DNA of 64,000 nucleotides from contig CM047425.1 of NCBI GenBank assembly GCA_026168455.1, positions 89,407,580-89,471,579 on the forward strand, read 5' to 3'. Below the pieces are notes generated by a model. That model did not search any database, was not told the DNA's origin, and saw only the letters and a program-made list of their open reading frames with translations. Shown here piece after piece: positions 1-12,544 of the stretch. Numbering within the stretch: the stretch's first letter is position 1; each line of letters opens with the position of its first letter. The position numbers were made by a program, and so were the translations under genes. Origin of the DNA: Theocolax elegans. Lineage: Eukaryota; Arthropoda; Insecta; Hymenoptera; Cerocephalidae.

Positions 1-2200
1 CTACCAATTTATATTTATAATATAACACATTTTTAACAAATTACAACACTTGTCTATAAAGAATAAAGTAAATATTACAAAAATTAAACATACAATATTA
101 TATTTAAAATATCTTAAATAAAATGAAAGTTTATTTATGTGTACATTTATAATAATTGAATTAAACAACAGTTGTATTTTAAATCCATCAGTTTAATTAA
201 ACATCGAGAAAGTCGAATATTTCCACATTTCCAAAAATGTTTGACTTTATTTTTGTGCATGACAGGTTTATAAAGTAGTGAGCATCTCTTTTGTCATCCA
301 TATACTTTTCTTTTTACTTTGCTATAAGACACTTTTCTATCGCATTATTCCACATTGACACTTTCGCGCGCGAGCGCGTTATTCACTAACGCGATTGTGG
401 AAAAAAGAAACTTATACTTCATCTAAGTGAAAGTTGAGAATAAACATTCATTCGATGTAAACTAAAGTAGCCGATTTTATACATATATAATGAAAATCTA
501 TTTGACTAAATTTAAATAATACACGTTTTAAAATGACATCTTTAAATGTTATTTCTTACTTACGAACGCAAAAAGGTATATAATGTTACTATAATAAATT
601 AAGGAATAGAAAATATTTACAAAAAATGTTAATAATATTTGCATATAATTAACTGTAAAAACGGCTGTACGTGATAAGCAATGTCAATTTGCAGTTGCAT
701 TACAAATTTAAGGCACAGGTTAAAAAAAAAAAGACGAAAAAGGTACATTCAAGGCTCCGATTGTCACACGAAGCATAATCTAGACCAGAGAATTGCGGAA
801 ATGCATGTATACAACTTTACCGGATTTTAAAATGAAGGTCGAGCTAGCATTCTTTTTCTCTTTCTTTCTCTCTTTAAATTCGACGTCAATTTACATGAAT
901 TTGCGTCAACAATGAAACATGAATATATAAATCAACATTATACGACCGATCGGAAGTCCATAATACCACATGGTACTAGAAGTAGCTCAATGATCAAACC
1001 AATAAATCAAGGAACATTTTATTACGAAACTCTGTGAATTTGAATGTAAATCAATAACAAATATAATTTATTATTTAGAGTCAAAAATTTAAAAATAATA
1101 AATATCATTATACTGAAAATATATTTATTTGTTATTACGTGTTTTGCTCATACGTACGTCTGTAAGTGTTTTCCAGCGTTTGTAAAAAACATTTCAAGAT
1201 AACATATTTGGCAGCTCATTTGAAAACAGTGAGACTGAAGAGCGTACACTGTACCGAGTGATTAACATTTATTATGTAATACCAGATATAATATTGTTAT
1301 GCATTTATTACAAGTATATTTTTGAAACTACCAATAATTAAATTTTTTAAACAAATACCGATACGGTCAAGATTAAAATATTTTTGATGGATGTTTATAA
1401 CTACACGAATATAAATTTAAGTCATTTACTATAGGTACGTCACCATAAATTCTGACAATTTAACAAACATTTTAATAGTCGAGATGCACAAAGTGAAAAT
1501 AATTTTGATGCTGCAAATATGTATGCATATACGAAACATTACCAAATGTTTCTCTCTTTCTCGCGTATTTCTGCTTATTTACGTATAAGTGTACGTATAT
1601 GATGCAGTAACAATGAAACATGGGACAATTATACAATTCTTCTTTCATACACACGATTGCAAAGAAAATAGTAAGAAATTTTTAAACGCCATATTTACAT
1701 AATCGCAGGTTTTAAATTTTTATAAAAACATGTACTTGGAAAATATAAATAATGTAAATACTATTTAAAGCAATTTTATCAGGCTATATTTTCCTTCTCA
1801 TGTTCATTTTGTTATGTTTATGAGAATATTTAAAGATCATAATCATTTTTAAATAGTATTATTTTATTATTAATTTTACAAACGTATAACTTTTCTATCA
1901 TGTAATACTTTCAAGGCTTATCATTTTAATTATACAATCTAAATTGAGACGATGAGTTCATACATAATAAACCCGTAATTGTTAATAAATGCATTGTGTT
2001 TCATTGACTATACTTTTTTAAATTATTAAACACGAATAAAACAATATTGTTGTTCGATAAACAATTTAATTATCCAGAATATTAGGATTATTAATATAAA
2101 ATGTTGCTTGATTTATTGTTGCTGGATCCTAAATTTATATTTTTTTATGTAACAATTATCTATTTAAACTTGTTAAAACATAATTCAAACAAAAATTAAT
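1..2200. other. AT-rich non-coding stretch
   Basis: No open reading frame with protein-like composition and no recognisable RNA gene was seen on either strand. The sequence is strongly AT-rich with scattered homopolymer runs, apart from a short CpG cluster near 365-395. It could hold the 3' UTR or an intron of a gene lying outside the window, but nothing visible proves that. Confidence 0.5.
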
Positions 2201-2329
2201 GCCAAACATTCGTGACAAATATAATCGAAAAAATTAATAAAATGTAATAAAGGTAAAAAATATTATAAAATTAAAATAATTTTAAATACTTCTATATGAT
2301 TTTTAAAATTCTTGACAAAGCGTTAAGTA

Positions 2330-4640
2330 AAAACAAAAGGCTTGGGAATGAAACAGAAACTAAAATAAAGTTTACGACACTGCGCGCGAGGTCTAAATTT
2401 TGTATAATATGTATTACCAAAAAAAAGCGTACGTTGTTGCGGATGCAACTTTCGAGGCGCATTGAGGTCTCAAATAAGAAACTTCCTTATAGCACATACA
2501 TAGAGATGTATACCTGGATAAAAGATTGTATAGAGCAACACGCCGAAGGCACTTTCGCCAGCTCCTGCGACGCATGACGCGCCGCGTCGAGTCACACTAT
2601 ACCGACGCCGGCCGGACGATTTTTATGTATATATATATATATATATATTTACATAGGTATGTGCAAACGAACAGTGAGCACAGCACAGCAGCGCGCGAGA
2701 ATCACCTGCCGACGTTGCTCAGAGTTTCCACAATTTCCCGTCAGATGGTAGACGCGGACGGAAATTCCAGTAGTCGCAATACTCCTTCCTATATACACTG
2801 CTCCGACTGCTCGCCAAACTATACACAGTAGACACACACTCGTGCGGCAGGTTCGTACATGGGTGATGGGATAATGTATTATGACGGTCACATCGTCACG
2901 AATAGCACGGAACGAGTATTTCAATTTACCATAATGTTTGCCGTACGTTTGTGTGTGTTTGTATGCATAGTAACATTGGTAGTAGGTACTCGTTGGTTGA
3001 ACACGTTTGGCCAACCATTATACCAATTACGCGATTGCGTGCGAACGCAAAAGAGAAATTCCCGTGACGGTCAATTACCGTAGGAGATTACCAGTCGTCG
3101 TCACGTGATGCACACGAGACTCACGAGAGTCGAGAAACGGGCGAGTAGTGGTGGTAGTGCATGGGAATGGAAGTCCCCTGTATAGTGTATAGGTGATATG
3201 TACCACACATATATCAGGCAGGGAGGAAGCGTGCGTTCGATTTCACGAGAAAAGGGTATCATTGGAAGTTAACGTTGGATAGTAATAGAAACAAAGAGAG
3301 AAAGGGCGGTAGGGGGTGTCGGCATAGATCGGTGGATGCACGTACATTGTATACATATAGACACACACTCGATTAATGCGCGGTGGCACGCGACGAAAGT
3401 CGGAGCGGGATATTCGTATATATATATATCTATACAGGTCCCCCTTCCCCCCCCCCCCCCTACCCATCTCACACGTACGCGCACACACACTGAATTTGAA
3501 CAGATGCGCTTCGGTGCATTTAACGGTACACACTTGGAGAAATATGGGACGTTGAATGCACAAATCTATAGTAAGAAAAACTAGGGGCAAACAAAGATGC
3601 GACGAAACACACGACTATTCTATTCATCGTTATATTTATGCAGAACCTATATCCACAGGGTTAACGGGAAATTCGCTTATACTCTATATAGGCACAACCT
3701 TTCTTTTTCATTCTCTCAAAAATGACTTTTGACTATTATTCGCTTACATAATTCCTGAATGTATATATGAAAAGCTTATGGTAGTATACACAGAGCCACG
3801 CACATCCTGTACAACATGTTGTTCTAATTAAATTCAACGCGTGCGTGCGTATGTGCATTTCTGCAAACGTGTATATACATATACATATATATCCATCTGT
3901 AAGAAAGAGATCAGCTGACTGAGTAGTAGCAGAGGGGGCAACAACAATTTTCGTATATTTATTTATGAAACAATGTTCAATATCGAAATATATATATATA
4001 TATATATATACTCGTATATAGTAATTGATTAAAACGGACCTTTCGGTATTATCAAAAAATGACATATATATGTATATGTATATATACAGAGAGAGAGAGA
4101 GAGAGAGAGAATATACATAGACATTCGCTTGCGAGTTTACCATGTTTATGTCGAATTTTCATGGGGTTACGTAATGGATAACGCACTTCGCGTGAGTCGT
4201 GACCCTCGTGGATTTATAAATATGTATGCGTGAATGTGTGTACATGAGTGTGCATATGCGTGTGTGTATATACCTCCACTTGTGCAAGAAATTTAACTGC
4301 GTACAAGTAAAATAACGCAAAGCTATCTCATTCCCTCTCTGTGTATCCCTATTTTTCTCGCTTCCTCTCTTCCGCGTGTGTACGTGTGTGTGTGTGAGTG
4401 CGCGCGCTCGCGTACCATTACCCACATCCATTGCATTGCACGTACACACGTAGCAGTATATCGGCCTGTAGCACGTTTGCTCGCTCGTCGTTTCCCATCA
4501 TCTACCCGCGCGCGATATTAATTTATGCGATCTTATTACACTCATACGCGTATTCACACAAAACGATATATTCGATTAATCCTACCGACATTTTGTTGCA
4601 GGATGTCATGTATTATAATGTCGGAAAAAAAGCACAATGC
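2330..4640. other. CpG-rich, microsatellite-rich non-coding island
   Basis: GC and CpG content rise sharply from about 2,370 to 3,600 and again around 4,150-4,520. The stretch includes a TA run near 2,624-2,648, a C run at 3,446-3,460, a TA run near 3,989-4,012, a GA run at 4,088-4,110 and GT/CA-type repeats at 4,235-4,405. Short frames here are low in complexity and dominated by Tyr/Ile/His/Thr from microsatellites, so I call no gene. In an AT-rich insect genome such islands often mark promoters or first exons, but I cannot place a transcription start. Confidence 0.4.
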
Positions 4641-5346
4641 GAATAGAATAAAAATTATAAACGTATTATCTATTTGTTTGTTTACGCTTCCTTACCATCA
4701 ACATATATGCTTTGTAGTTAACGCGTAGTTTTCTTATTGTATAAGTATTCATTATTATACATCACGTGTACTTTTTTTCTATTTGTCTAACACAATATAT
4801 TTTTTATTTTTATTTTTGATCGATCAAATATTTACTTGCGTTTAAAAACATAAACATATCCACGTTCTACATATATACATATATATAAATATCTATAAAT
4901 ACGTGACCGAGAAAATTTAAGACTATTGAATTTCTCGCGTGAAGGTCGACAACGAATATATATACTCCCGTGACTGGAAAATGAAGCAATAGGTAGTCCA
5001 ATTTGTATAACGCAACCTCCATCGTTTTTCGTTTCTTTGTAGATCATGACTCGTGCAGGTTACTTGCAGCTCTCAACATTTTGACAGCTGTACCGTAATA
5101 ATAATTACAAATGGCACATTAAATTTGTTGCATTTATATTCTCTCGTATCACGTATATAAGCATAAAATGTATTATAGAAGATCCAATATTTATTAACAC
5201 GATCAGGTTTTTTACGGGAAAAGGAAATCCACAGGACGGTCATGCTTGTGTAAACGCTTTACGAAGTTATCGCAATATCTCGACGACGAAAGCGTCAGCG
5301 GGCGATCGTATATAGGAGGATGGCGAGACAAACACGAGGGAGAGAA
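4641..5346. other. Intergenic, no gene seen
   Basis: AT-rich at first, then more mixed from about 5,230. The mixed part includes the unique sequence that forms the left flank of the foldback element. Frames crossing this stretch run into the element and its microsatellite and are not protein-like. Confidence 0.4.
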
Positions 5347-5362
5347 GAAGCTGTACCAAAAA
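5347..5362 (+). repeat. Left 16-bp direct repeat flanking the foldback element
   Basis: GAAGCTGTACCAAAAA directly precedes the left terminus of the inverted-repeat element and recurs in the same orientation at 6,535-6,550, just past the right terminus. Sequence further out on the two sides is unrelated. This is the pattern of a target-site duplication, although 16 bp is long for a DNA transposon. Confidence 0.7.
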
Positions 5363-5650
5363 GGTCCATGTCAACGCGCCAGAATGACATTGCGCCAGAA
5401 GCGTATTACGGACGGTTTCCAATTGAGAAGAGAAGGTGTCATTGCGCCAGCAGTGCCGACAACTTTAACGCGGCGAGGGCGCCAAATTCAAAATTGTATG
5501 CCTATATATGTATACACGACCCATATGTATATATATGTGTGTATATACACACGCACACACACACAAATATATGTATGTATGTACATATGTATATATGTGT
5601 GTATATGTATATGGTTGAAATAAAACAATATATATATATAAATTGATGAA

Positions 5651-6005
5651 TCGGTACTTATGCCGACACACAAAAAATCGGAAAATTAGCTTTGTGAGCC
5701 CCGCTTTGACGTTATAATATTAATGAAGGATTGGAGTTATAACGTCTTTCGAGGTGCCGGAGGCCTCCGGCCTCCGGCACTTCGAATGAGGTTATAACTT
5801 CAATCCTTCATTAATATTATAAGGTCAAAGTGTGCTTTTTTACCCGTGAGGGGTATTTAGGTATTTGGGTTATTGGATATTTGGGTTATTGGTTTTTTAT
5901 GCATTATTTTATCAATTAATATTCTCCCCCTTATATCTGAGTCGTTACATATGTTTTATAACCTCAAAACACCAAGATAACACGTAATGTCACCATAAGT
6001 ACCGA
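5651..6005. mobile_element. Inner inverted-repeat unit with 12-bp ends
   Basis: TCGGTACTTATG at 5,651-5,662 is matched by its exact reverse complement CATAAGTACCGA at 5,994-6,005. The enclosed 355 bp differ in composition from the microsatellite arms and contain the 5,704-5,829 palindrome. The unit sits inside the larger foldback, so it looks like a second short element nested in the first. No coding capacity is seen. Confidence 0.55.
5704..5829. repeat. Near-perfect loopless palindrome with GC-rich tip
   Basis: Bases 5,704-5,764 and 5,765-5,829 are reverse complements with only a few mismatches. The centre is a GC-rich run of GGCCTCCGG type in an otherwise AT-rich arm. With almost no loop, the strand could fold into a stem of about 60 bp, either as a DNA cruciform or, if transcribed, as an RNA hairpin. 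Confidence 0.8.
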
Positions 6006-6012
6006 TACTGAT

Positions 6013-6016
<4 letters not shown>

Positions 6017-6048
<32 letters not shown>

Positions 6049-6168
6049 ATTATTTATTTTCTTTATAATTTAATATGATTATTAAATGGCATGTGTGTGT
6101 GTGTACACATTGCTTTATTTCAACCATTTAATAATCATATTAAATTATAAAGAAAATAAATAATGCGC

Positions 6169-6196
<28 letters not shown>
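6017..6196. repeat. Perfect palindrome flanked by TA runs
   Basis: Bases 6,045-6,089 are exactly the reverse complement of 6,124-6,168, separated by a loop of about 34 bp holding a TG run. TA dinucleotide tracts extend both arms outward. The arms carry GCGCATTATTTATT and its complement. It lies inside the right half of the foldback element and makes that half longer than the left. Confidence 0.8.
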
Positions 6197-6202
<6 letters not shown>

Positions 6203-6269
6203 TGTTTTATTTCAAACATATATACATATACACACATATATCATATGTACATACATACATATATTTGTG

Positions 6270-6300
<31 letters not shown>

Positions 6301-6534
6301 CTATATATATATATATACACACACATATATATACATATGGGTCGTGTATACATATAGGCACGCATCTAAACATAAGTAAGATATATGCAAAATAGCATAC
6401 AATTTTGAATTTGGCACCCTCGCCGCGTTAAAGTTGTCGGCACTGCTGGCGCAATGACACCTTCTCTTCTCAATTGGAAACCGTCCGTAATACGCTTCTG
6501 GCGCAATGTCATTCTGGCGCGTTGACATGGACCC

Positions 6535-6550
6535 GAAGCTGTACCAAAAA
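6535..6550 (+). repeat. Right 16-bp direct repeat flanking the foldback element
   Basis: Second copy of GAAGCTGTACCAAAAA, in the same orientation as 5,347-5,362, just outside the right terminus of the inverted repeat. The following bases do not match the left flank. Confidence 0.7.
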
Positions 6551-9500
6551 CGAAAAAGATAGACGAAATACACAGGAGAAAGAAGACGAACGTGCACGAG
6601 TAATATTGACTTGTACAATAGGTTATATGTCTGTACAAACAGTGAAAGACTAAAAGACCAAGACAACTTTCCTAATCCGAGGTGGGGATTTTCCAACTGG
6701 TCGAGTAGCGTCGATACGATTCCATCGTACAAGAGAGGAACGCGCGAAAAGAGAAAAAAAGCCAAGCGCAACGAGGCGGTCGAAAAAGGTGGCTAACCCC
6801 ACGCGTCCATCGTAGCCCCTGTATAGGTGTGCGTGTGTGGCTGTGCGCGCCATAGACCTCGCCATAGACACCTACGTGTGTACACGCTTCGTTTGGGTTC
6901 TCGGCGCAAGGCCGTCCATCTTTTATTCGCCCCCCCCCCCCCGTCCGCTTATAAGGAAACATTTGCAAATGTGTATATAGGTACCAGAGTTGAATGCCGA
7001 TCGATGCTTTACTTGACACTCTCGAGTTGATTCTGAAAATTCACCAGAGGCTCGCGTGAGAACGATGTACGATTATCTCGAGTTACGCGATCCACTTCGA
7101 GGTCGAGCCCTTTTAAACCTCAAAGCGTTATAATGGTTATTATACATATATGCATATTCCATATTGCTTATTTCTTTTATTTCGATTGGAAAATGTATGT
7201 TTGAAAGAAGAGTTCCCTGAGAAAATCAAATAAATATGCACTTGAAAGGCAATCGACACAATTAGTTTTATTATCTAATTATATATATATGTATACATTT
7301 ATACGGCGTCTATTGATTTGAGATTAATAATTTTTTTTTAACTAACTACTTACTGTATATACATTCACTTTGCTTTTATCAACTTCGTTTTCGTTAATAA
7401 TCAACGAGTTTGAAATGTACCGACAGTATTTATCGCTCACACTATACTTGTATGTGTTACAAGTATTATTCAATCGAAACCATTTACTTAATTTTACATA
7501 TTTCTATTTTTACAGAAAATAAAATAAAAACAAATGAAACTAATTAAGTTTAACACATAACAAATAATAAGTAGAAAGATAAATAAATTTATTTAAACAA
7601 TACGTAAGTAAATAATAAATACATATTTTACCGAATGTGTAATTACGTTAACAATTAGCATGTTTGAATAACATTAGCATATTTTAAATATTAGCTACAC
7701 GTATATATCTATATATGTCAATTATTTTCCTTAGAACGTATATATGTATATCATATTTGTATACCCATACTAGCTACGCATGTAGTGTTTTTTTTTAACA
7801 TTTACTTACCGCTTAAAGGCTACATAGCAGACATCCGTTCTACTTATGTATAAATAGTTGCAAAAAATTATCAAGTGTAAAAATTATTATTTTTTCTACA
7901 AAAGTGCATTAATAATAATAATACAATATAAAAATGCGCACTTATAATAATCTCGCAGGTGCATATATATATATATATACGTTGAAAATAATCGATAAAA
8001 AAATGTAGACTTGTACAACACCAATTCGATCGATCAAAATTGCTTATTAATCGGGACAATCATTTATATTTTTATTTTTTCATTGGACGTTTTACGTGTA
8101 CAACAAAATGTAGGCAAAACTCGAGATAAACGTTATCTCGGTATATATATACTGCAGGGTGTATATAAGAGAAAGAGCGAGACAGAGAAAATATTCATAC
8201 CGCGCATATAATATGCAGGTGGGGTCCGACACTGCATTACTCTCTCATACTTGTATACACACATTCGTATTATACTTTCTGCATATAAAAGACGGCAGGA
8301 AAAATGCGTTAAAGAGAGTACGAGCTGAGACACTACGGGGATTATATCCCTTGGTTGATTGCTCGTTATAAACGTCCCTCCGCGATAGTCACAAGGAAAT
8401 TATTTCTTAATGAGAAATGAATGAATGAACATGGCGAGAAATTGATTTTTAAAGCATTTCTCTTTTTTTGCGTTCGCTATACAACGCCGGAACGAATTTC
8501 ATCGTCCCTACGCAAAGCTATGATATATGGAGACTCGTCGGCATTCAATAAAAGGGGAGATTTTGATGACTATACCAGCATTAAATTCGTCCAGCTTAAT
8601 ACTGAAACTATAATCCGCATTGTATATAATGATTATCATAAACTTGTTATCGATAAAACAATACATTATACTGTTGATTATTTCTTTATATGTATATATA
8701 TACACTACAATATATCATCGTTGATCAAGCAAAACCGAAACTAAATGTTTGCTTGCATAATATTTTTTCCGATTAACCGATTATATACATGTAATATAAT
8801 ACTACTCTTTTTCTCTTTCCTTTACATAAGATACTAAGTAGCTTCTGAAGGCTGAAATGTAAATTTTCTATTAAAATATACTATTCTATATATATATATA
8901 TATATCGACGTGTAAGTACTAACTGGAGTGTTTTCGTGATAACGAAAATTTTATACACTCATTTTCTTAATAGAGCATAAAAACTACGCGATAAATCGAG
9001 CGATAGAAACCTCTAGAGAACGGAGTAATGTTATAAATTGATAAAACAATAACGTGTATGTATAATATATATATATATTGTACAGAAAAGTCTCGTGCAC
9101 AAGCGAATTACGCTAACGAGATATCCGGTTTTCGTCTTCGGCTGCATTTAACACCATCGCAGTTGTACAATCGAGCATGCATAGGCAAAAATAATTACTT
9201 AACCGTTTAAAGTGCTCGACTATAAAGAGGTCAGTGTGTGTGCGTGCGTGTCGATATTCTTCGAGTCTCACAATAAGCACTAATACTTCGTAAACCAAAT
9301 TAATCGAAAGATTGTTTATACTCGATCAAATATCTCATCGTTTCGCGACGATCAAAATGTACATATGCGGGTGTAATAAAAGATAATACGACAAGACAAA
9401 AAATATCCACACAATACACATATCCGTACACATCGTCCCTTTCGCGATCGATTTATCAAGAGAGTATCCTATATATACATATTCCGCGTGCATTTGTGCC

Positions 9501-10400
9501 TACTTCTCGATATAGCTACTTTTGATAGAATTCGATTACTCGAAGAGGTTCGTCGATTTTAAACGATGTAATGTAGGTGCATACAGCCTGTAACCCTATA
9601 TATGTAAGCCTACATTAGACGTTCAAGTGACTACTGACTACTGAGTACTGCGTTGTTACCAAGGGCGCGATTTACTCCAACATAAGTATAACTCGTAACG
9701 TCAAATTGTCTTGTTCGTTTGCAATATATGAGCTATATTTAGATGGATCACGTAGACCGCATAAGTCAATACCGAGCCTCGTCTCAGCTGCCCGAGAGCT
9801 ACATTTCCATCCCATACGATGTGGCTGGTTGCCCCCAATATGTATCCCTTTCTCTCGTATATCTATATGTATGTACGCGCACGTGTACGTGTGTGCGTGC
9901 GTCTGTGTATGCGCGTGTTTTTGATTTTCACAGGCAATCCTGCATCTTCGAATAACAACTATAGGTATGACGAAAACCAGAAAACCTAAAGATATTTAAA
10001 CGGTACTGCGGGAATTCCTTATACCCAAAAGAGATAGAGAGAGAGGGAGAGAGCGAAGAAAATGAAAACTCATCGGTGCAGTTTTCTCGTTGTAGGACTA
10101 GGAAGACACATGGCAGACGGCACCGCCTACCAAAGTATACGCGTGCGCCGCTGTACACTTTGTTGTCGTTGTCACGATAGAATTAAAAAAAAAAAAAAAT
10201 CAGGAGTAAAATCACGGGCTCGCACGCGGCTTGCGATGGCGATTCTCCCAGCGAATCGTGATCTCTCCTCTATTTTTTGGTAAAGGGCGAGGTGCCCGTA
10301 CTATACCGCGAGGCCGCCGCGTGCGACGTCGGTGTTTTTTGTGCGCGGGCGCAAGATCTCCTTACCCACAGTCGCACAGTATACCTATATGTATACAAGC
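6551..10400. other. Intergenic or leader-intron territory, no gene seen
   Basis: CpG-richer patches (6,640-7,110, 8,100-8,560, 9,110-9,920, 10,060-10,400) alternate with AT-rich sequence. A C run lies at 6,930-6,942. A TATATAAG-like element near 8,162-8,169 resembles a TATA box but has no supported transcript downstream. The longer frames, such as 8,421-8,744, look like chance translation. No tRNA or rRNA signature was recognised. Confidence 0.4.
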
Positions 10401-10431
10401 GTGCTCGACGCTCTCTCTTAACCGAGAGTAT

Positions 10432-10700
10432 ACCATCTCTCTCTCTCTCTCTCTCCCTCTCTCTCCCTCTCGGTGGCTCTGTCCTTCTCTCGACCGAGAG
10501 GAAGCATCGCGATGCTAGGAAAGGGGAGGAGGGAGGAGAGAGATAGGAGAAAACTGTGGAGCGAGCGAGAGAGGGAGTGAGAGATTTCTTGAAAACGTCG
10601 TGGTGCGTGCTAGCCTGCCAGCAGTGCTAGCTCCCTCACACACTCTCTCTCTCTCTCTCTACCTCTCTCCCTCTCTCCCTCTCTCACTCTGTGTATGTAT
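10432..10700. repeat. CT/GA-rich polypyrimidine-polypurine block
   Basis: CT-rich sequence at 10,435-10,470, GA-rich sequence at 10,516-10,586 and CT-rich sequence again at 10,640-10,690 lie in a CpG-containing setting. In insects (CT)n/(GA)n tracts near promoters bind GAGA-type factors. A donor-like AAAC|GTGAGT at 10,723-10,732 just downstream could end a leader exon of the zinc-finger gene. That link is inference from position only. Confidence 0.5.
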
Positions 10701-12389
10701 GTCTGTACGTCAACCGCAAGGAAAACGTGAGTAGTACGAGTCAGGTTATTGTACTTTTATTCCTGTTTCCCTTTGGAGAAGGTAGTGGAGAGGACACTGC
10801 CCTTTTTTTATCAACTACATAGGTGGGTAAAATATGTCTATATACCATCAATGAATAAACTATCTTCCGGGATCTAGGATGATACTCCCCGTAAAATTGA
10901 AACTCTCCAAGCGATGGCCGCGAAGGTGGAACGACGTTGCAATCTTTTTTTTTCTACATCACGCTCGTTTCACGGGAATTAAAGAAAAACGTACATCATA
11001 ATTATTTACGCGTGCGGCGTCGGATGGTCCTGTACCACCAAATTCTTTATGATATATGTATATACGTAGTTATGTAGATATAAGTTGTACTAAATTTTGA
11101 TACTTCGTTTTATATTATCCATGAAGAAAATACGATACTACTTAATATTTGTACGTCCACAGTTTACATGGATGTGCACGTCGGCAACTGGTGCACATGT
11201 GTGTGTATGTATATGTATACTTAGGCTACTACATACGCACAACACACACATACGTCTATACGTACATGTATATATAGGTACATGTAAAAGGAAGGGACAT
11301 CTTTCTCACTCCCTCCCTTAACCCCCTTACCTAACGTTATATTCCGGCTCGGTTCTTGCGCTCGTACGAAATCGGCCCAGGGCCGAAGCACGCCGACGAC
11401 ACTGGCGAATAGCGTAGTACAGTCGCGGCGGCCGGCGCTGGACACGATGCGTTCGTGATGCATCATTTGTAAATCGTATATATTACATACTTGATTTTCA
11501 TTAAATCAAAATATACATTGCATAGTGCTGTAGTGATATAATAATTTAATAATATATGTATATATACAAATATATATATTAATATATATATATATATACG
11601 TGTATATATATATACATGTGTGTGTGTGGGTATATATATATATATATATATATACATATGTATACACACAAGTGTACAGTTCAGTTTTTGTTTCACCGAT
11701 GATATCTTGAAATTTTGTGCCAGTGTTTAACGTATATAAGAGTAATAAATAACATCGATTCTCTCATCTCTTAAATATCGGGAACGAAGAAATTATTAAG
11801 GAGATTCGTGGAGGCGAATGACTCAACAGCCGTTTGTACTTTGAGGTTAGGTATATTTTAAAAAGAGAGTCACATCAACAATATACTTAATGTGTATCTT
11901 GAAACGGGAGTGGAATGTTATATATATTGTATGATATAGTCGTATCTACTTGAAACCACACCTTATTCGAGCATGCTACTTCTGGTAAATTTATATTATA
12001 GTTATGATTAAAAATCTGTATGGTTGTTGGTAACATAATGGGAAGGAGAAATTGTATAATGAAATTCGTTAACCTTTTTGACGCGAGGCGGTGAGGTTAA
12101 AAACTCGAGAGAGTTGTTGCGTGTACACTACCGCTACATTTTTTTTTTACTGCGAAGAAAGTCGTTCACGCATTTCTACGGGATAGATGAAACTTATGAA
12201 CAATCATAAAAATCCATTACTCTTTTGACTCTAAATGTCCACGAGGAAAACATTTTCACTCTCAGCTGATTCGAGGTTATGTCGGTCCTTTTTTTTTCGT
12301 TACTTATTCTCCTGCATACTACTTAATAGTCATTAATTTTTTTCTCTTTCGTTTTTTTTAACCGATTGGCATATTAAATATATCTGTAT

Positions 12390-12406
12390 ACGCACACACA
12401 TACACG

Positions 12407-12451
<45 letters not shown>

Positions 12452-12544
12452 GTATGGAATTCTCGCATATGCGTATATAGATGTACATATATACGTTATA
12501 CGCGCGCGCGCGCGGGCCTGTGTGTGTGTGTATGTATGTGTGTG
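12390..12544. repeat. Compound CA/TA/CG/TG alternating repeat
   Basis: A CA-rich tract (12,391-12,437) runs into a TA tract (to 12,452). After about 48 bp of mixed sequence come a CG run (12,500-12,514) and a TG-rich tract (12,519-12,544). The CA and TG tracts are complementary, so the block can also fold back. Alternating purine-pyrimidine sequence of this length is a classic Z-DNA former. Confidence 0.75.

Larger units (their letters stand above)
5363..6534. mobile_element. Nested foldback (palindromic) element, about 1.17 kb
   Basis: The left arm, starting at 5,363, reads as the reverse complement of the right arm ending near 6,534. Over roughly the outer 135 bp (5,363-5,500 against 6,534-6,397) I find one mismatch. 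Homology continues inward through a TA/TG microsatellite to the motif GAAATAAAACAATATAT (about 5,617 and, inverted, near 6,195), broken by a roughly 36-nt insertion in the right arm near 6,362-6,396. The termini are GGTCC and GGACC. GCGCCAG recurs at 5,376, 5,392 and 5,444, like subterminal transposase-binding repeats. The interior holds further palindromes, annotated separately. No transposase is encoded, so it is a non-autonomous foldback or MITE-like element of unknown family. It could also be transcribed into a long hairpin RNA. Confidence 0.75.

Noticed and set aside
2296..2831. Two overlapping plus-strand frames in the CpG-rich island
   Set aside because: No recognisable family, Tyr/Ile runs from a TA microsatellite, and no supported splice partners.
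5246..5673. Frames across the left foldback arm, and their counterparts at 6,301-6,771
   Set aside because: The same peptide appears in both arms only because the DNA is an inverted repeat. It runs into microsatellite-encoded Tyr/Ile/His and matches no transposase.
8421..8744. 107-residue plus-strand frame
   Set aside because: It has the least repetitive composition in the left region but no domain or homologue I recognise, and no splice or promoter support.
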